From NCBI RefSeq assembly GCF_038502225.1, contig NC_091312.1, positions 35,241,982 through 35,305,981 on the forward strand: 64,000 nt of DNA. The letters are read 5' to 3'. The notes under the pieces were generated by a model. It had not been told where the DNA came from. It ran no database searches and saw only the letters and a list, made by a program, of their open reading frames with translations. This DNA comes from Cherax quadricarinatus. Taxonomy: Eukaryota; Arthropoda; Malacostraca; Decapoda; Parastacidae. Position 1 is the stretch's first letter. Each line of letters starts with the position of its first letter. The position numbers were made by a program, and so were the translations under genes. Positions 23,401 through 34,635 of the stretch are shown piece by piece.

Positions 23401-23635
23401 GTATTTTTGCGATTGTATTGAACTTATAAGGGTTTGGATGGGTAAGGTTTTAAGGTTAGTGGGGGGAGGGGGTTTGCAGGTCTTGAGGGTTTTAAGTTTA
23501 GATATAACTGGGGTGAATAAAAGGGTTGAGAATGCGATTGGGTATATGATTACGGATTATATATATATGATGTGGGCTATGAGGGAGGCGGACGTGCGTG
23601 CAAGAATTAATGCATTGGCAGCAACTTTTTATAGG
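20425..23635 (+). pseudogene. LINE A copy 2 ORF2: endonuclease-RT, interrupted
   Basis: N-terminal endonuclease (about residues 1-230): TNINGLRSERK, VVFIQEHNYR (Glu), IIGGDWNCVIRRKDVEP (GDWN), RLDRMYVS, FSDHRGVVMH (SDH), all catalytic residues present. Linker: YLEGQLRDCYV, IEEVLWGDRPSAC. RT: APGIDGLPSDFY, VPKGEP, YRAISL-CGDYKIFGRI (one Leu missing relative to copy 1). Frameshift in the A-run at 22028-22035, then QYGVPGRC, AIDWEAAYDSVE (motif A), GRGLRQGCPLSQ (motif B), VGYVDDTTIL (motif C). A TGA at 22897-22899 replaces the Trp of FRFIWGTGSEW, and a frameshift lies near 23020-23100. The C-terminal finger CKDCGGLATIYHTVYFC is intact. LINE B enters at LAATFYR; the last ~37 residues resume at 30041. 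Confidence 0.88.
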
Positions 23636-23727
23636 TCATTCGTCTCTCAACCTGCGGGCTGAGAGGACGCTTTCTAAGCCTGCTCCTGCTTACACCTGGT
23701 GGTGAACCGTGTACTACAGTACGCAAG

Positions 23728-25006
23728 ATGGCGGATCGTCAGGGTAGAAGAGTAAACACGGTCTGTGTTGAATTCATTTGTGGCTCTCTCAGTGGTGCAA
23801 CGACGCATGTCTTGTTGCCTACCATTATTCGCGACGTCTACGGCATCCCAACTGAGGAATTATATGGTGTGGCTCTCAATGAGATGTCGAGGTTTTTTGT
23901 AAAATTCGCAAATGCCGGCTTTTACTCCAAGATTGTGGAAGCTTTTCAAGAGAGGAAAATGGCGGTGAATTCAGCAGTAGAGGTATGCCTGCATGACGTC
24001 TCCACATACATCACCTGCGTCAAAGTAAGGAACGTGCCTTTTGAGGCGGAGGAGTATGTTATTCGGAAAGTTTTTGGTAAATACGGCACGGTACATGCAG
24101 CGACCAAGGGAGTGTGGAGGGAGGGCCCATACGAGGGGCTCCCGGAAGGCTCCTGCACCCTCAAGATGACTTTAAAACAGCCGATTCCATCTTACGTGCA
24201 TCTATAACACTTCAGGACAAGTTTTTGTTCACTATGCAGGCCAACGTAAGACATGCAGGTTATGCAACTCGTATGACCATATGGCTGCTCAGTGCTCCAG
24301 ACGCCTGGTTGTACGCATCCGGGAACCTTCTCCTGTGGTCCTAAGAACCGAGGCCTTTGATCTGGAGACTGGTCCCTTGCCTGAACAAGGACCTAAGCTT
24401 TGGAGTGAGGAAGTACAACAAGAGGAGATGCGGTCTATGGTGTGTGCCACCCTGTCGGTGGACACTACAAACGTGCCCACGCCACCTGTGGGGCCTACGG
24501 AGCCTGTGGGGTTGTCACAGGAAAGTTTGCTGGAGAACGTGCTAAACGATCTCCTGGATGGGGCAGAGCATAGCCCAGACGTTTCACCGGAGTGTCAAGA
24601 AGTGGTGAAGGACGATTCGCCAAAGATGGGAGACCTGGACGTGCCTACAATGACACGGATGGATGAGGTGGTGGTGGAAGTCCACCAGGAGGCTTCGTCT
24701 GGTGAGGAGATGTGTGTGGAAGTTAGTTCCCGCAAACGGACGGCAGGAGTGTCGGATATGGACGAGGTCCTGACACCGGGACAGCGTCCAGGGAAGAAAT
24801 TATGGTCGAAAGTGGCTGAGGCGCCTCCTGCAGACGGGGTTGGGGCAAGCGCCCAGCATATGGGTAGGGCACGGGAGGGTGAGGGGGGCCTTGGGAAGTC
24901 AAAGGTCAAAGAAGGTCAGTGTAATGTACGTGTGGGAACGGGAAAGACCCACAAGCATAGAGGAAAACCTCCTTTTGTGAATTCAAGTGTGTTACCATCA
25001 ATGTAA
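23728..25006 (+). pseudogene. LINE B copy 2 ORF1, one frameshift
   Basis: Starts at MADRQGRRVNTVCVE following an AAGATGG context. Conserved N-terminal domain with VKVRNVPFEAEEYV; the frame breaks at about 24205, just after PIPSYVHL. Shifting +1 recovers NTSGQVFVHYAGQRKTCRLC and the CCHC knuckle CRLCNSYDHMAAQC, then the acidic middle (VVVEVHQEASSGEEMCVEV) and basic tail (KRTAGVSDMDEV, TPGQRPGKKLW) to a stop at 25004-25006. The break is a single-base change, so the copy is young. The 3' end overlaps the start of ORF2. Confidence 0.88.
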
Positions 25007-28000
25007 ATGGCCTGCAGGCAGAGTTTAAGTGTGTGTGGATGGAGTGGTTCTTGTGCAGGTACACTGTGGACGTATGTTTCATACAAGAACACAATTATAA
25101 GTTTGGGCGAGAGTTACGGTTAAAAGGCTACCGAATGTATGTTAGCAGTTCTTTAAAATTAAAGGGTGGGGTAGCTATAGCGGTGAAGGAGTCCAGCCCT
25201 TGGCGAGTCTTAAGATGGGAGGAGGGGGGAGGTGGGAGGTGGGAGGGTGGTGAGGGTAGATGGGTACTGGGGTGAGGTGAGGGTTTGTTTTATTGGCGTT
25301 TACATGCCAGCGGAAAGCAACACTAAAGTTAAAATAGAATTTGTGAGGGAGGCTTTAACGTTTTACTCTCGGGGTTTGCCGTTCATTACCGTCATGGGTG
25401 AGGATTGGAATTGCGTTATCCGCCATGGCGATGTTGAGCCGCGGGGGGCGGGGTGCATTTTACCTGTCTTACAGAATCTGCTGGGGGATGCAGGGGTTTA
25501 TGATGTGGTGGGGCGGGGTGGGTGGGGGGTGGAGCATACGTCCGTTCGCAGGGGCTATGCGGCCCGTCTGGATAGACTTTATGTAACACAAGGGATTAGA
25601 GTTGGGCACGTACAGACCTTTGATGTGGGGTTTTCAGATCACCCTGCAGTGCTAGTGGACTTGAACTGGGATGGAATGATCAGGGTTTATCCAGGTTATT
25701 GGAAACTGAACGTGCGGCTATTGGAGGGGGAGGGGGATGGGTCAGCTTTTCAGGACTGGTGGAAGACTATCTGGGAAACGCGACGGGCAGGTGAATGTTT
25801 GTTGGAATGGTGGGAAACGCGTGCCAAACCTGGAATAGCGAGTTATTATAAGAAGCGGGGAAAAGAGGAGGCGAGGTGGAGGTATGGGCTGCAAAACTAT
25901 CTGGAGGGGCAGCTAAATGATTACTATGTGGGGGGCGGGAGTAGTAGTCGGTATGACGACATTGAACACCTTCGTAGTCGACTTGCAGAAATTCACAATG
26001 AACGTTTCAATGCGGTTAGAGTCAGAGCAGGTATGGAAGACGTGCTATGGGGTGACAAACCTTCGGGTTGTGTCTTGCGCAAATTTAGGGTCAGGCAACA
26101 GGTGACGTCCCTCTTGCAATTGGAAGTATGCACGGGTTTGGGTGGTTACCTGCCGGGTCAAGTACTTCTCACCACGGACAGCATGAGTTTTTATGCTGAT
26201 CTATGGTTTGGGGAAAAACTACGGAGGGGAGTAGGGGGGGTCCATGCGGGTGGCCTGGTGAGGAGGGATTTCAGAAAAGTTATAAGTGACAGGGATAGAA
26301 AGGTACTAGAAGGTAGAATTCGAGTGGAGGAGGTAGAGGAGGCGATTTTCAGTATGAGTAAAGGAAAGGCACCAGTTATAGATGGCATTTCGAATGATTT
26401 TTATAGGGCGCATTGGGGAAGTATTAAGCATTGTTTGGTTGATGTATTAAATTGCGTGCTCACTGAGGGGAGGTTAGGTATGTCACAAAGTACGGGGGTA
26501 GTTGTGTTGGTGCCCAAAAAGGGAGGGGAAAGGGGTCTGAGTGCATATAGAGCAATATCTCTTATGTGCTCTGACTATAAAATCTTTGCAAAAGTTTTAG
26601 GAAACAGAATGAGGAAGGTTATGGGGTCGGTTATTCACGAGGGACAGCTAGGCATACCAGGTAGGAGCATGAGGGATGGACATGTACGTATTCGGGAGTT
26701 TTTGGAGGAATGTCAAGGGGAGGGGGTGTCCTCGGACTTGACTGGCAAAATGCTTATGACTGTGTTGATAGGGATTTATTGAGGCTTATTTTATTGAAGC
26801 AGGGTTTTGGAGAGGGGATTGTCAGATGGGTTGATACCTTGTATGTCACGGCTATGGTACGTGTACAGGTAAACGGTAAATTGGGGCAGCCGGTCCGTAT
26901 GGAAAGGGGTTTGAGGCAAGGGTGCCTCCTCTCCCAGCTGCTTTTTGCTTGTATGCAAAACCCCTTTTATGAGCTGGTGGATGGTGGTTTGAGGCGTGGA
27001 ACGCTGAGCAGTGACCATGCAGCGCGTGTGGTCGGGTACGTAGATGATACCACAATTTTGTTAAAAGGGGAGGAGGATTTGCAGATCGTGGGATGGATTG
27101 TTGAGTTTTTTGGGGAAGAGTCTGGCATGTGCGTCAATAAGGCAAAATCGAAATTATTGGAGGTGGGTACATGGGTGGGGGGGAGGTTGGGCGAAAGGTA
27201 TGGGTGGTCAGTCGTGGTGCAACTTAGAATATGTGGTATCGTGTACATGGCAGATGAGAGGGAGAGCCGAAGGGTAAACTCTGAATTGGTGGTTAACAAG
27301 GCTTTAGATCGACTTCGGGGGTTAAGAGCTGGGGATGTCTCATTGCAACAGAGGACAGTAGTGGTCAATACACTTGTTTATAGTAAAGTATGGGGTGTGG
27401 CTGTGGTGTACCCTTTAAGAGATATGGATATTCAGGAACTGCAGAGAAGGGTCTTACGTTATGTTTGGGGTTTCGGGAGAGCTTGGTTAAGTCGGGAAGT
27501 TGTCATGACCCATGTTCGTCGTGGGAGTTTAGATCTCTTGGCTTTGGGGGCTACGGGTGAAGGCTCTCTATGTAAAGCAGTGGTTCCTCAGGGCGGGCGG
27601 TGAGAAGGGCATCCGGGTGGGTCGGGTAATGATCGAAATGCGTAAATGGTGGAGCGGCAGGGGATTAATCGAGTGTGAGGACATGCTGCATTTATTGTTA
27701 AAGTTGAGAAATGCTCAATGGATCCAGGTGGGGCAAATGGTCAGCATATGTTGTCGTAGGGAAATTGTACAGGGATGGTCTGTTTTTCCGCTGTATAATT
27801 GGGGGGAAATATGGGAAGGATTTTGTAAACTTAAGTTGGCACCAAGGGTTCGTGAATTGGTGTACAGATTTGTCATGGGGATTTTAGCATCAAAATCGGT
27901 CTTACATAGGATGGGTTTGGTAAGGGAGGCGGATTGCTTGCGTTGCGGTCTCGAAGAAACAGCTTTTCATGCTGTCTACTTTTGTGATACCTTGGACAAA

Positions 28001-28314
28001 GTTCGTTCGTGGCTGGGGCAGGTTTTAGATTTTCTTAGTGGGGGAAGTATTTCAACCTTATGGGCCTTAACATTGGACGTTAGCGAAGTTTCAAGTGAGG
28101 TACGAAGAGCAATAATGTGGTGGCTGATTGCCTCTTTATCTCGTGGGGTATGCGGGAAACCGGGGGATCAGTTAGGATCAGGGCAATTGCGGCAGGTATC
28201 TACAGAACGTATTGCAGAAATAAACTCATATATGGTAGAAGTTGGGATAATAGTTTTCCTGCAAAGTATCGAAGTCTTACTGTTAAAATGTTGCTGCAAC
28301 TGCGGATGGGGTAA
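24988..28314 (+). pseudogene. LINE B copy 2 ORF2: endonuclease-RT, multiple frameshifts
   Basis: No ATG precedes the first conserved residues (TINVNGLQAEFK), which overlap the ORF1 tail; translation may depend on reinitiation or frameshifting, or the start is lost. Endonuclease: VDVCFIQEHNYK, TVMGEDWNCVIRHGDVEP (GGDWN changed to GEDWN), RLDRLYV, FDVGFSDHPAVLV. Frameshift near 25232-25275 in a G-rich run. RT: KGKAPVIDGISNDFY, YRAISLMCSDYKIFAKVLGN, GIPGRSMRDGH; frameshift near 26715-26735; LGLDWQNAYDCVD (motif A), MERGLRQGCLLSQLLFACMQ (motif B), VGYVDDTTIL (motif C). Further shifts near 27560-27600 and 28120-28140; C-terminal finger CLRCGLEETAFHAVYFC; ends LQLRMG at 28314. Confidence 0.88.
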
Positions 28315-30040
28315 GGCAACGGGGGCTGGACTCCCCCCGTGGTATAACCAAACGGTATGTTAGAGACTTCAGGGTAGAGGGCGGGGTTTAGGGAGTGACG
28401 TGTATGTATTATGAATGGTTCCGTGCGTCTGTGTGTGTATGGTTGTGGCGTTGTGTGGCACTGAGATCTTGGATTAATCATAAAATGGTCATACATTTTG
28501 ATAATACAGACAAAAAGCAATATTTCAGTATATGTTCCAGCCTCTAACAAGACTGAATTGGTTCCCGACTATGGCCGGGGTTTGGTGAAGTATGTTGGGT
28601 CTTTTCTGGAATTCCCGTTAGGTTTAGTTTAGTCTTTTGTAAGCGGAAGCCACGCTGATGTCACCGCTAAAAGTACAACGTTATACTGGCCTTTAAGGGG
28701 AATGTTCATAAGCAGACCTTTTGGTGATGATTGTAAACTTTTGATGAAGGGCAAAAAGTGTCATTTGCCTGAGATTGTTTTTGTATATGTAGTAGCGGTC
28801 TCCGCTGTGAGGGGGGGGTTGAGATGTATAATGTCCTATATTGTAATCTATGGCCATTCAAGTTCCTTGGGCAGCAGCTTTTGTGGGATGTTGTTCCCTC
28901 ACCCAGTGATATCACATGTATTTTTTTTTTCATTTATGGTGCATAATAGTCAGTTGATGTTTATTTAAGCACCTTTACTAATATCACTGTATAAAAGCAA
29001 GGTATACTTTTTGTGTGTTTATAATTAGTTTGAGAAACTAAATATGGGGTTGGTCGGGGTATTAGGAGTCTTAGTGTTTCCTCATATGTAATCATGCATG
29101 CTAGATCTGTGAAAGTCTTACGTTAATTATTAAAGGATTTTTGAAAGTTTTGATTCCTTTTTCAACATATGCAAAACCAAAAATAAAGAACATCATGTGT
29201 AAATTTCAAGAGTCATGCAGGTTTCTGATAGTTATTTTATATAACCATAGTACCATTGAGTGTACAATGTATTAGTTTATATGATATTGTTTTTGTATAT
29301 AATTTTTTTTATATAATCATAGTACCATGGAGTGTGCAATGCATTAGTTTATATGAAATTGTTTTTGTATATAAAATTTCATATATAAAATGAATAAGAC
29401 TGTCAGGTTTTGGTTATATAGCTATTTTGTGGTTAAGATATGTTCCGGTAGTTCTCTGTTTAGTTATATGTTGTCTTCTTATATAAAGTTTCCATGTATA
29501 CTGTATTTAAAAAAAAAAAATATGCTCCTAGGTTTAAATTATTTTGGTTATTAGTTTATAAATTAAATGAACAACGGTGAGATGTTCAATATGGTGAACT
29601 GAGGTAAATGGGGAGAGGGGAGGGTTTAGTTATAATGATTGAGTTTTTACTGAATGTAATTATTCAGTGTATATATTGTAATTAGCAGATGGGAAGGGGT
29701 AAGAAGATTGTCTTTATTTTGTATTACTTGCACAGTTTTATTTTGTTTTAAAGTAATAATGCATTATACATCTATCAGCTGCGTGAAGTGTAAATATTTG
29801 ACATATTACTGCATATTGCATTTTTTTGTTATTGATGTCAAGCCTAACATTGTATAATCTTGTATTTAGCATAAGTGTTGAAGGATGAACTGTACAGGTG
29901 ATGAGGGATTTTTTTATGTAAAACTTGCAGTGTGTTTAGACAATGAAGAATTTATGTTGTCTGTTGATGATCTGATACTGTATACTTTTATTTATTTAAT
30001 GTATTGTATGTTTTAAATAAAATATAAAAAAAAAAAAAAG
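28315..30040 (+). other. LINE B 3' UTR
   Basis: 1.7 kb of AT-rich non-coding sequence with an internal near-duplicate of ~90 bp (around 29235-29300 versus 29313-29375, both with ATATAATCATAGTACCAT and TTTTTGTATATAA). Ends in AATAAAATAT and a poly(A) run. Several A/T homopolymers; no credible gene. Confidence 0.75.
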
Positions 30041-30158
30041 TTTTTATAGGACACAGTGTAGGAATAAAGGGGTGTATGGAGGGAGATGGGAGAGAGATTT
30101 TAGTGATGGTTATCGAAATTTCACATTAAGGGATTTATGGGATTTGCAAAGTGGGTAA
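30041..30158 (+). pseudogene. C-terminal end of LINE A copy 2 ORF2, displaced by LINE B
   Basis: Reads FYRTQCRNKGVYGGRWERD and continues to DLWDLQSG and a TAA at 30156-30158, matching the C-terminus of LINE A copy 1 (7302-7430). The first 10 bp are the duplicated target of LINE B. Too short for a standalone gene. Confidence 0.88.
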
Positions 30159-30975
30159 GGGAACACAACGGGCTATTTTCCTAGACATGGGTGTGAGCAT
30201 GGAGAGCTGTTTATATGGATGTATAATTGAGTTTTGATATCTAGAGGCAATAGGGTTATTACCCCGAGGGTTTCAGGTACTACACAGTTATCATTTGAAA
30301 ATGTGTTGCACTACGATTGCATATTATTATTTTTCATGTATAAATCATTTCAAGGACTTTATGATGAAAATTTTCAATGTGACTCAAATATGTTATAGGT
30401 GTCTTTAATGATTTTTATTCAATTGTAAATGGTAAAAAAAAAAAAAAAATTGTGATTCCTAGCATAAGCAATTGGTTCTTATTTATGTTTACATTTTATG
30501 CTGTGTTACAGTGTGCTTTTCAGTAATATTATATTACATGTAACTAATTGCATAATTTTTTTCTTTGTTTTGCTGAGATGTAAAATATCACATCTTAGTT
30601 TTGTTTAGTTATATTGGATGTTTTTATAGTGACTTTTAGTATTATCCCGTATCCTTCTTTGAATCCTAAATACCTATGTATGTTAAGATCTCGTGATAAT
30701 CGCCTAAATTAATGTTTGAGTATCGTGGTGCTCTGTTGGGCACCTGAGATCTTAGATTTAGTCTTGCATACGTGTGTGTTGACAGGCGGAAACCTCACCT
30801 AGTATGTGCCTGATGTAGTCTCATGTAGTGTATACGTGTGTGCTTGTGTATGTGTGTCATTGTGTGTGTTTGGTTTTTTATCTCTGTTTTATTGTACAAT
30901 CTTCATAATTTCCAGTGTTTGATGTTTTGTAATATGTAACCTTGTTAGAGATGTTCTTTAACAAATAAAACAATA
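30159..30975 (+). other. LINE A copy 2 3' UTR, proximal part
   Basis: Homologous to the copy 1 3' UTR up to GTAAATGGTAAAAA (about 30430); an A-run of 16 follows and the rest is unrelated to copy 1. The A-run may mark an old poly(A) end, or the crossover point of a 3' UTR exchange. Confidence 0.65.
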
Positions 30976-32103
30976 TTACTGTAATGTACAGTGTTGTGTG
31001 TGAGAGTGTATTATCACTGTAATATACGGTGTGTTGTGTGTGAGAGTGTATTACCACTGTAATATACGGTGTGTTGTGTGTGAGAGTGTATTACCACTGT
31101 AATATACGGTGTGTTGTGTGTGAGAGTGTATTATCACTGTAATATACGGTGTGTTGTGTGTGAGAGTGTATTACCACTGTAATATACGGTGTGTTGTGTG
31201 TGAGAGTGTATTACCACTGTAATATACGGTGTGTTGTGTGTGAGAGTGTATTACCACTGTAATATACGGTGTGTTGTGTGTGAGTGTGTATTACCACTGT
31301 AATATACGGTGTGTTGTGTGTGAGAGTGTATTACCACTGTAATATACGGTGTGTTGTGTGTGAGAGTGTATTACCACTGTAATATACGGTGTGTTGTGTG
31401 TGAGTGTGTATTACCACTGTAATATACGGTGTGTTGTGTGTGAGAGTGTATTACCACTGTAATATACGGTGTGTTGTGTGTGAGAGTGTATTACCACTGT
31501 AATATACGGTGTGTTGTGTGTGAGAGTGTATTACCACTGTAATATACGGTGTGTTGTGTGTGAGAGTGTATTACCACTGTAATATACGGTGTGTTGTGTG
31601 TGAGTGTGTATTACCACTGTAATATACGGTGTGTTGTGTGTGAGAGTGTATTACCACTGTAATATACGGTGTGTTGTGTGTGAGAGTGTATTACCACTGT
31701 AATATACGGTGTGTTGTGTGTGAGAGTGTATTACCACTGTAATATACGGTGTGTTGTGTGTGAGTGTGTATTACCACTGTAATATACGGTGTGTTGTGTG
31801 TGAGAGTGTATTACCACTGTAATATACGGTGTGTTGTGTGTGAGAGTGTATTACCACTGTAATATACGGTGTGTTGTGTGTGAGTGTGTATTACCACTGT
31901 AATATACGGTGTGTTGTGTGTGAGAGTGTATTACCACTGTAATATACGGTGTGGTGTGTGTGAGAGTGTATTACCACTGTAATATACGGTGTGTTGTGTG
32001 TGAGAGTGTATTACCACTGTAATATACGGTGTGTTGTGTGTGAGAGTATATTACCACTGTAATATACGGTGTGTTGTGTGTGAGTGTGTATTACCACTGT
32101 AAC
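30976..32103. repeat. 40-bp tandem repeat in LINE A 3' UTR
   Basis: About 28 highly homogeneous copies of a 40-bp unit composed of AATATACGGTGTGTTGTGTG and TGAGAGTGTATTACCACTGT. Variation is limited to a few positions (GAGA/GAGT, ACCA/ATCA), so amplification is recent or actively homogenised. It ends about 125 bp before the LINE poly(A), inside the transcribed 3' UTR. Confidence 0.97.
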
Positions 32104-32227
32104 TGTATGGTGTCGTTATTATGTTTCGGGTTAAGTGGGATTCTTGTGCAGTAATCTTTTGTCGTGTATCTTTTTAATATATTTCTGTCATTTGTATCGC
32201 ACTGTTTTAAATAAAATATAAAAAAAA

Positions 32228-32623
32228 AATGGACCACGATGGATGGTCACCTTGACAATGGTCCAGGATGGATGGTCACCTTGACAATGTGCCAGGATGG
32301 ATGGTCACCTTGACAATGGGCCAGGATGGATGGCCACCTTGACAACGGGCCAGGATGGCCCGTTTCCTTGACTATGGGCCCGGATTGATGATCCCCTTGA
32401 CAATGGGGCAGGGTGGACGGTTACCTTGACAATGGGCCAGGATGGACGGTCACCTTGACAATGGGGCAGGGTGGACGGTAATCTTGACAATGGGGCACGG
32501 TGGACGGTCACCTTGACAATGGGGCAGGGTGAACGGTTACCTTGACAATGGGCCAGGATGGACGGTCACCTTGACAATGGGGCAGGGTGGACGGTCACCT
32601 TGACAATGGGCGAGGATGGACGG
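32228..32623. repeat. 29-bp minisatellite array, third segment
   Basis: About 13 units between the LINE A poly(A) tail and the solo LTR at 32624; includes a divergent unit around 32350-32400 (CCGTTTCCTTGACTATGGGC). The array is continuous in phase with 40699 across the solo LTR. Confidence 0.95.
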
Positions 32624-32653
32624 TGTTACGGCCCCCTGCCAAACTAGCGGTTA

Positions 32654-32948
32654 TCGACACCATGCCTAACCCTTCTAGGGTAGGGTAGGTGCCTGAGCCC
32701 GAGCCTTTAGCTCATAAGACTGTCATTCCCATTTGCCCCCTTGGGGTGGGGATGGCAGACCAGAGAGGCCTAGCTTGTGGCTAGGCCTGGGGACAGTTGG
32801 TCCCAAAGATGAGGAGGTACTTGTGCCTCCTCCCATGGGAGACTTAGGTCTCAGACACTCCCTAAAGAGGGAGCCAAGGCCGGGCCACCACTTGGAAAAG
32901 GCCCGGGCCGGGAGAATACCGGCTAATCTTTAACTAACTAACTAACTA
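32654..32948 (+). mobile_element. 295-bp SINE-like element with (TAAC)n tail
   Basis: Flanked by ACTAGCGGTTA at 32643-32653 and 32949-32959; ends in (TAAC)n. GC-rich body with self-complementary stretches (GAGGCCTAGCTTGTGGCTAGGCCT; GGCCCGGGCC). No RNA polymerase III A/B boxes are evident, so it may be a deletion derivative of a LINE rather than a tRNA/5S SINE. The 66-codon frame at 32733 is not considered coding. Confidence 0.75.
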
Positions 32949-32959
32949 ACTAGCGGTTA

Positions 32960-33889
32960 AATATTTAACCTGCCGGCCGGCAGTACCACTGGGTACGTCA
33001 TCAAACCCATTGTGGGGACTGCTGAACCGGCCTTAGCAGCAGTAAGTACCTGTACACCTTACGGAAGACATCTACTGGCAGTAGAGTATTCGTCTGACCG
33101 TCTTATTATATATATCTACTGGCGTTAGAGGAAGCGCTCACCGTTGCTCACTGTGACTGTTGGCCTCAGTTACTTGACGGCCGCATTTAGTGAGCTTGCA
33201 GCATGGTGTTCTGCAAACAGTGTTTATCAACTTGTCTTGAAGGCGGTAGAAAGTACTCACCAGACCATCTTACATTGTACTTCTACTGGCCTTAGAGAGT
33301 ATTTACAGGACTACCGGTGATGTCTACGGACTCGCCGCCTACGTTAGTCAACTGTGGGCCAAGTCATCGGATGCTGTTTTAGTGTGACTTTACGTGAAGA
33401 AAAGGTTGGAGTGTGACACTGAACTGGGCTGGGACCGTAGTGTGACACTTAAGGAAGAATGATGGAGTGTAACACTGAGATATGCTATAGGACCGTAGTG
33501 TAACACTGAGAAGAAAAGGGTGTCGTGTGACACTGAAGAAGGTATGGTTGTAGTTTACATTGAAAAGTGTCATGTGACTGGCTTCTAATAACAAAGACGC
33601 TGTGGGTGATAGTGTGCAACGCAGAGACAAGGGTGTCAAGAGTGACACAGTAGAGATAGTGTATGACCCAGAGAAAAGGGTGTCCTGTGACACGGAGAGT
33701 AGGACTGTCGTGTGACAGAGAAAAGGGTGTCTAGTGACACGGTTGAGCAGGAGCGTCATTACACGGAAAAAAGGGTAAAGTGACAGTTGAGAGGGAGCGT
33801 CACAACACACCACGGATAAGTGTCGTGAGACACGGAGCATCATAAGTTCATTTTAATTTATTTATTGTACAAATGTTATAACTTATTTT
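32960..33889. repeat. Solo LTR body with degenerate GTGTGACAC repeats
   Basis: From about 33375 to 33840 a degenerate ~30-45 bp motif recurs (AGAAAAGGGTGTC, GTGTGACACTGA), interrupted and diverged. Nothing codes here; the 154-codon minus frame at 33379-33843 follows the repeat. Confidence 0.6.
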
Positions 33890-34635
33890 CCTCTTCAAGG
33901 GGGGGCTCCTTGGCGTGGTGAAGAGGCTCTTGGTCTGAGGAATTAGACCTGTCGGTCTACTTCCTCAGACCGAACCTAATTACCCCCCAATCCCCCGTTC
34001 CCTATCCCATCCTCCCCATCCTCCCCTTTTTCCTTTCCTCCTCCTCCTCCCCACCCCTCCCTTTTGCCCTTCCTTTTTGGCCGTTTTTTTTTTTTTTTTT
34101 TTTTTCCACAGGCACGCTAGTTCCTAGGTAGGGGAAAGGGTACCGGGGTCCATCCCATTCCATTGAGGTTATTGGCGGTGGCGTAGTTTGCCGTGGAATC
34201 TGGATTGCCTGGGGATGTCCTGATCCCTCTCCGGTATCCTGGAGGGTGGCTTTGGGTGTCTCTCGGGCGACGGGTGTATCTCTGGAAGCCACCTTTCGGA
34301 TTCCGGGGGTGGTGGCCGAAGGAGGTATGCTTTGTGGCGGATTTCCGGCCGCCCACTCTTTTGTCCACCGAGGTAGCTCGGCAGATGTGAGGTTGCTATC
34401 CCAGATTGCCGGTTTACTGGCATGATGGGTAGGGTATGGCGCGGGTTCCATGCTGCATCTACGCTACTTGCGGAGCTGAGGTCCTCTTGGGCACGGAGGG
34501 AGATTTCTGGCCCTTTCATTCCTCCTAGGAACTATCCCTCCCCGGTCCCCCCCTTTTTTTTATTCTTTTTGTTTTTATTTTCTTTTCTTCTTTCTTTTTT
34601 TTTCTTAAAAACAAAAAGAAAGAAGTAACCTAACC
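33890..34635 (+). other. LINE F 5' UTR
   Basis: Starts CCTCTTCAAGGGGGGG and contains CTCTTGGTCTGAGGAATTAG and CTTCCTCAGACCGAA, an inverted pair able to form a hairpin, followed by C-rich and poly-T (34085-34105) tracts. Short frames on both strands (34002-34519) overlap each other and look fortuitous. Confidence 0.6.

Larger units (their letters stand above)
23636..30040 (+). mobile_element. Tx1/L1-like LINE B copy 2, full length
   Basis: 6.4 kb with an unambiguous 10-bp duplication TTTTTATAGG at 23626-23635 and 30041-30050. It ends with TTTTAAATAAAATAT and 14 A. Components: 5' UTR 23636-23727, ORF1 23728-25006 (one frameshift), ORF2 about 24988-28314 (several breaks), 3' UTR 28315-30040. 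The most complete reference for LINE B in this window. Confidence 0.93.
18974..32227 (+). mobile_element. Tx1/L1-like LINE A copy 2 (plus), containing LINE B copy 2
   Basis: Inserted in the minisatellite: AATGGAC precedes it at 18967-18973 and follows its poly(A) at 32228-32234. This duplication is short and also occurs within the array, so it is supportive rather than decisive. Layout: 5' UTR 18974-19175, ORF1, ORF2 to 23635, LINE B (23636-30040), duplicated target and ORF2 C-terminus 30041-30158, 3' UTR with a 40-bp tandem repeat, terminal ATAAAATAT plus A-run. Without LINE B it would be about 6.8 kb. Confidence 0.85.

Noticed and set aside
32733..32933. 66-codon frame in the 295-bp element
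   Set aside because: Lies wholly inside a non-coding retroposed element; GC-rich inverted blocks explain the open frame.
33379..33843. 154-codon minus-strand frame in the solo LTR
   Set aside because: Coincides with degenerate GTGTGACAC tandem repeats and shows no recognisable domain.
34002..34519. Overlapping minus-strand frames (149, 83, 116 codons) in the LINE F 5' UTR
   Set aside because: Three overlapping frames of G/C-rich low-complexity sequence opposite a 5' UTR; mutually exclusive and featureless.
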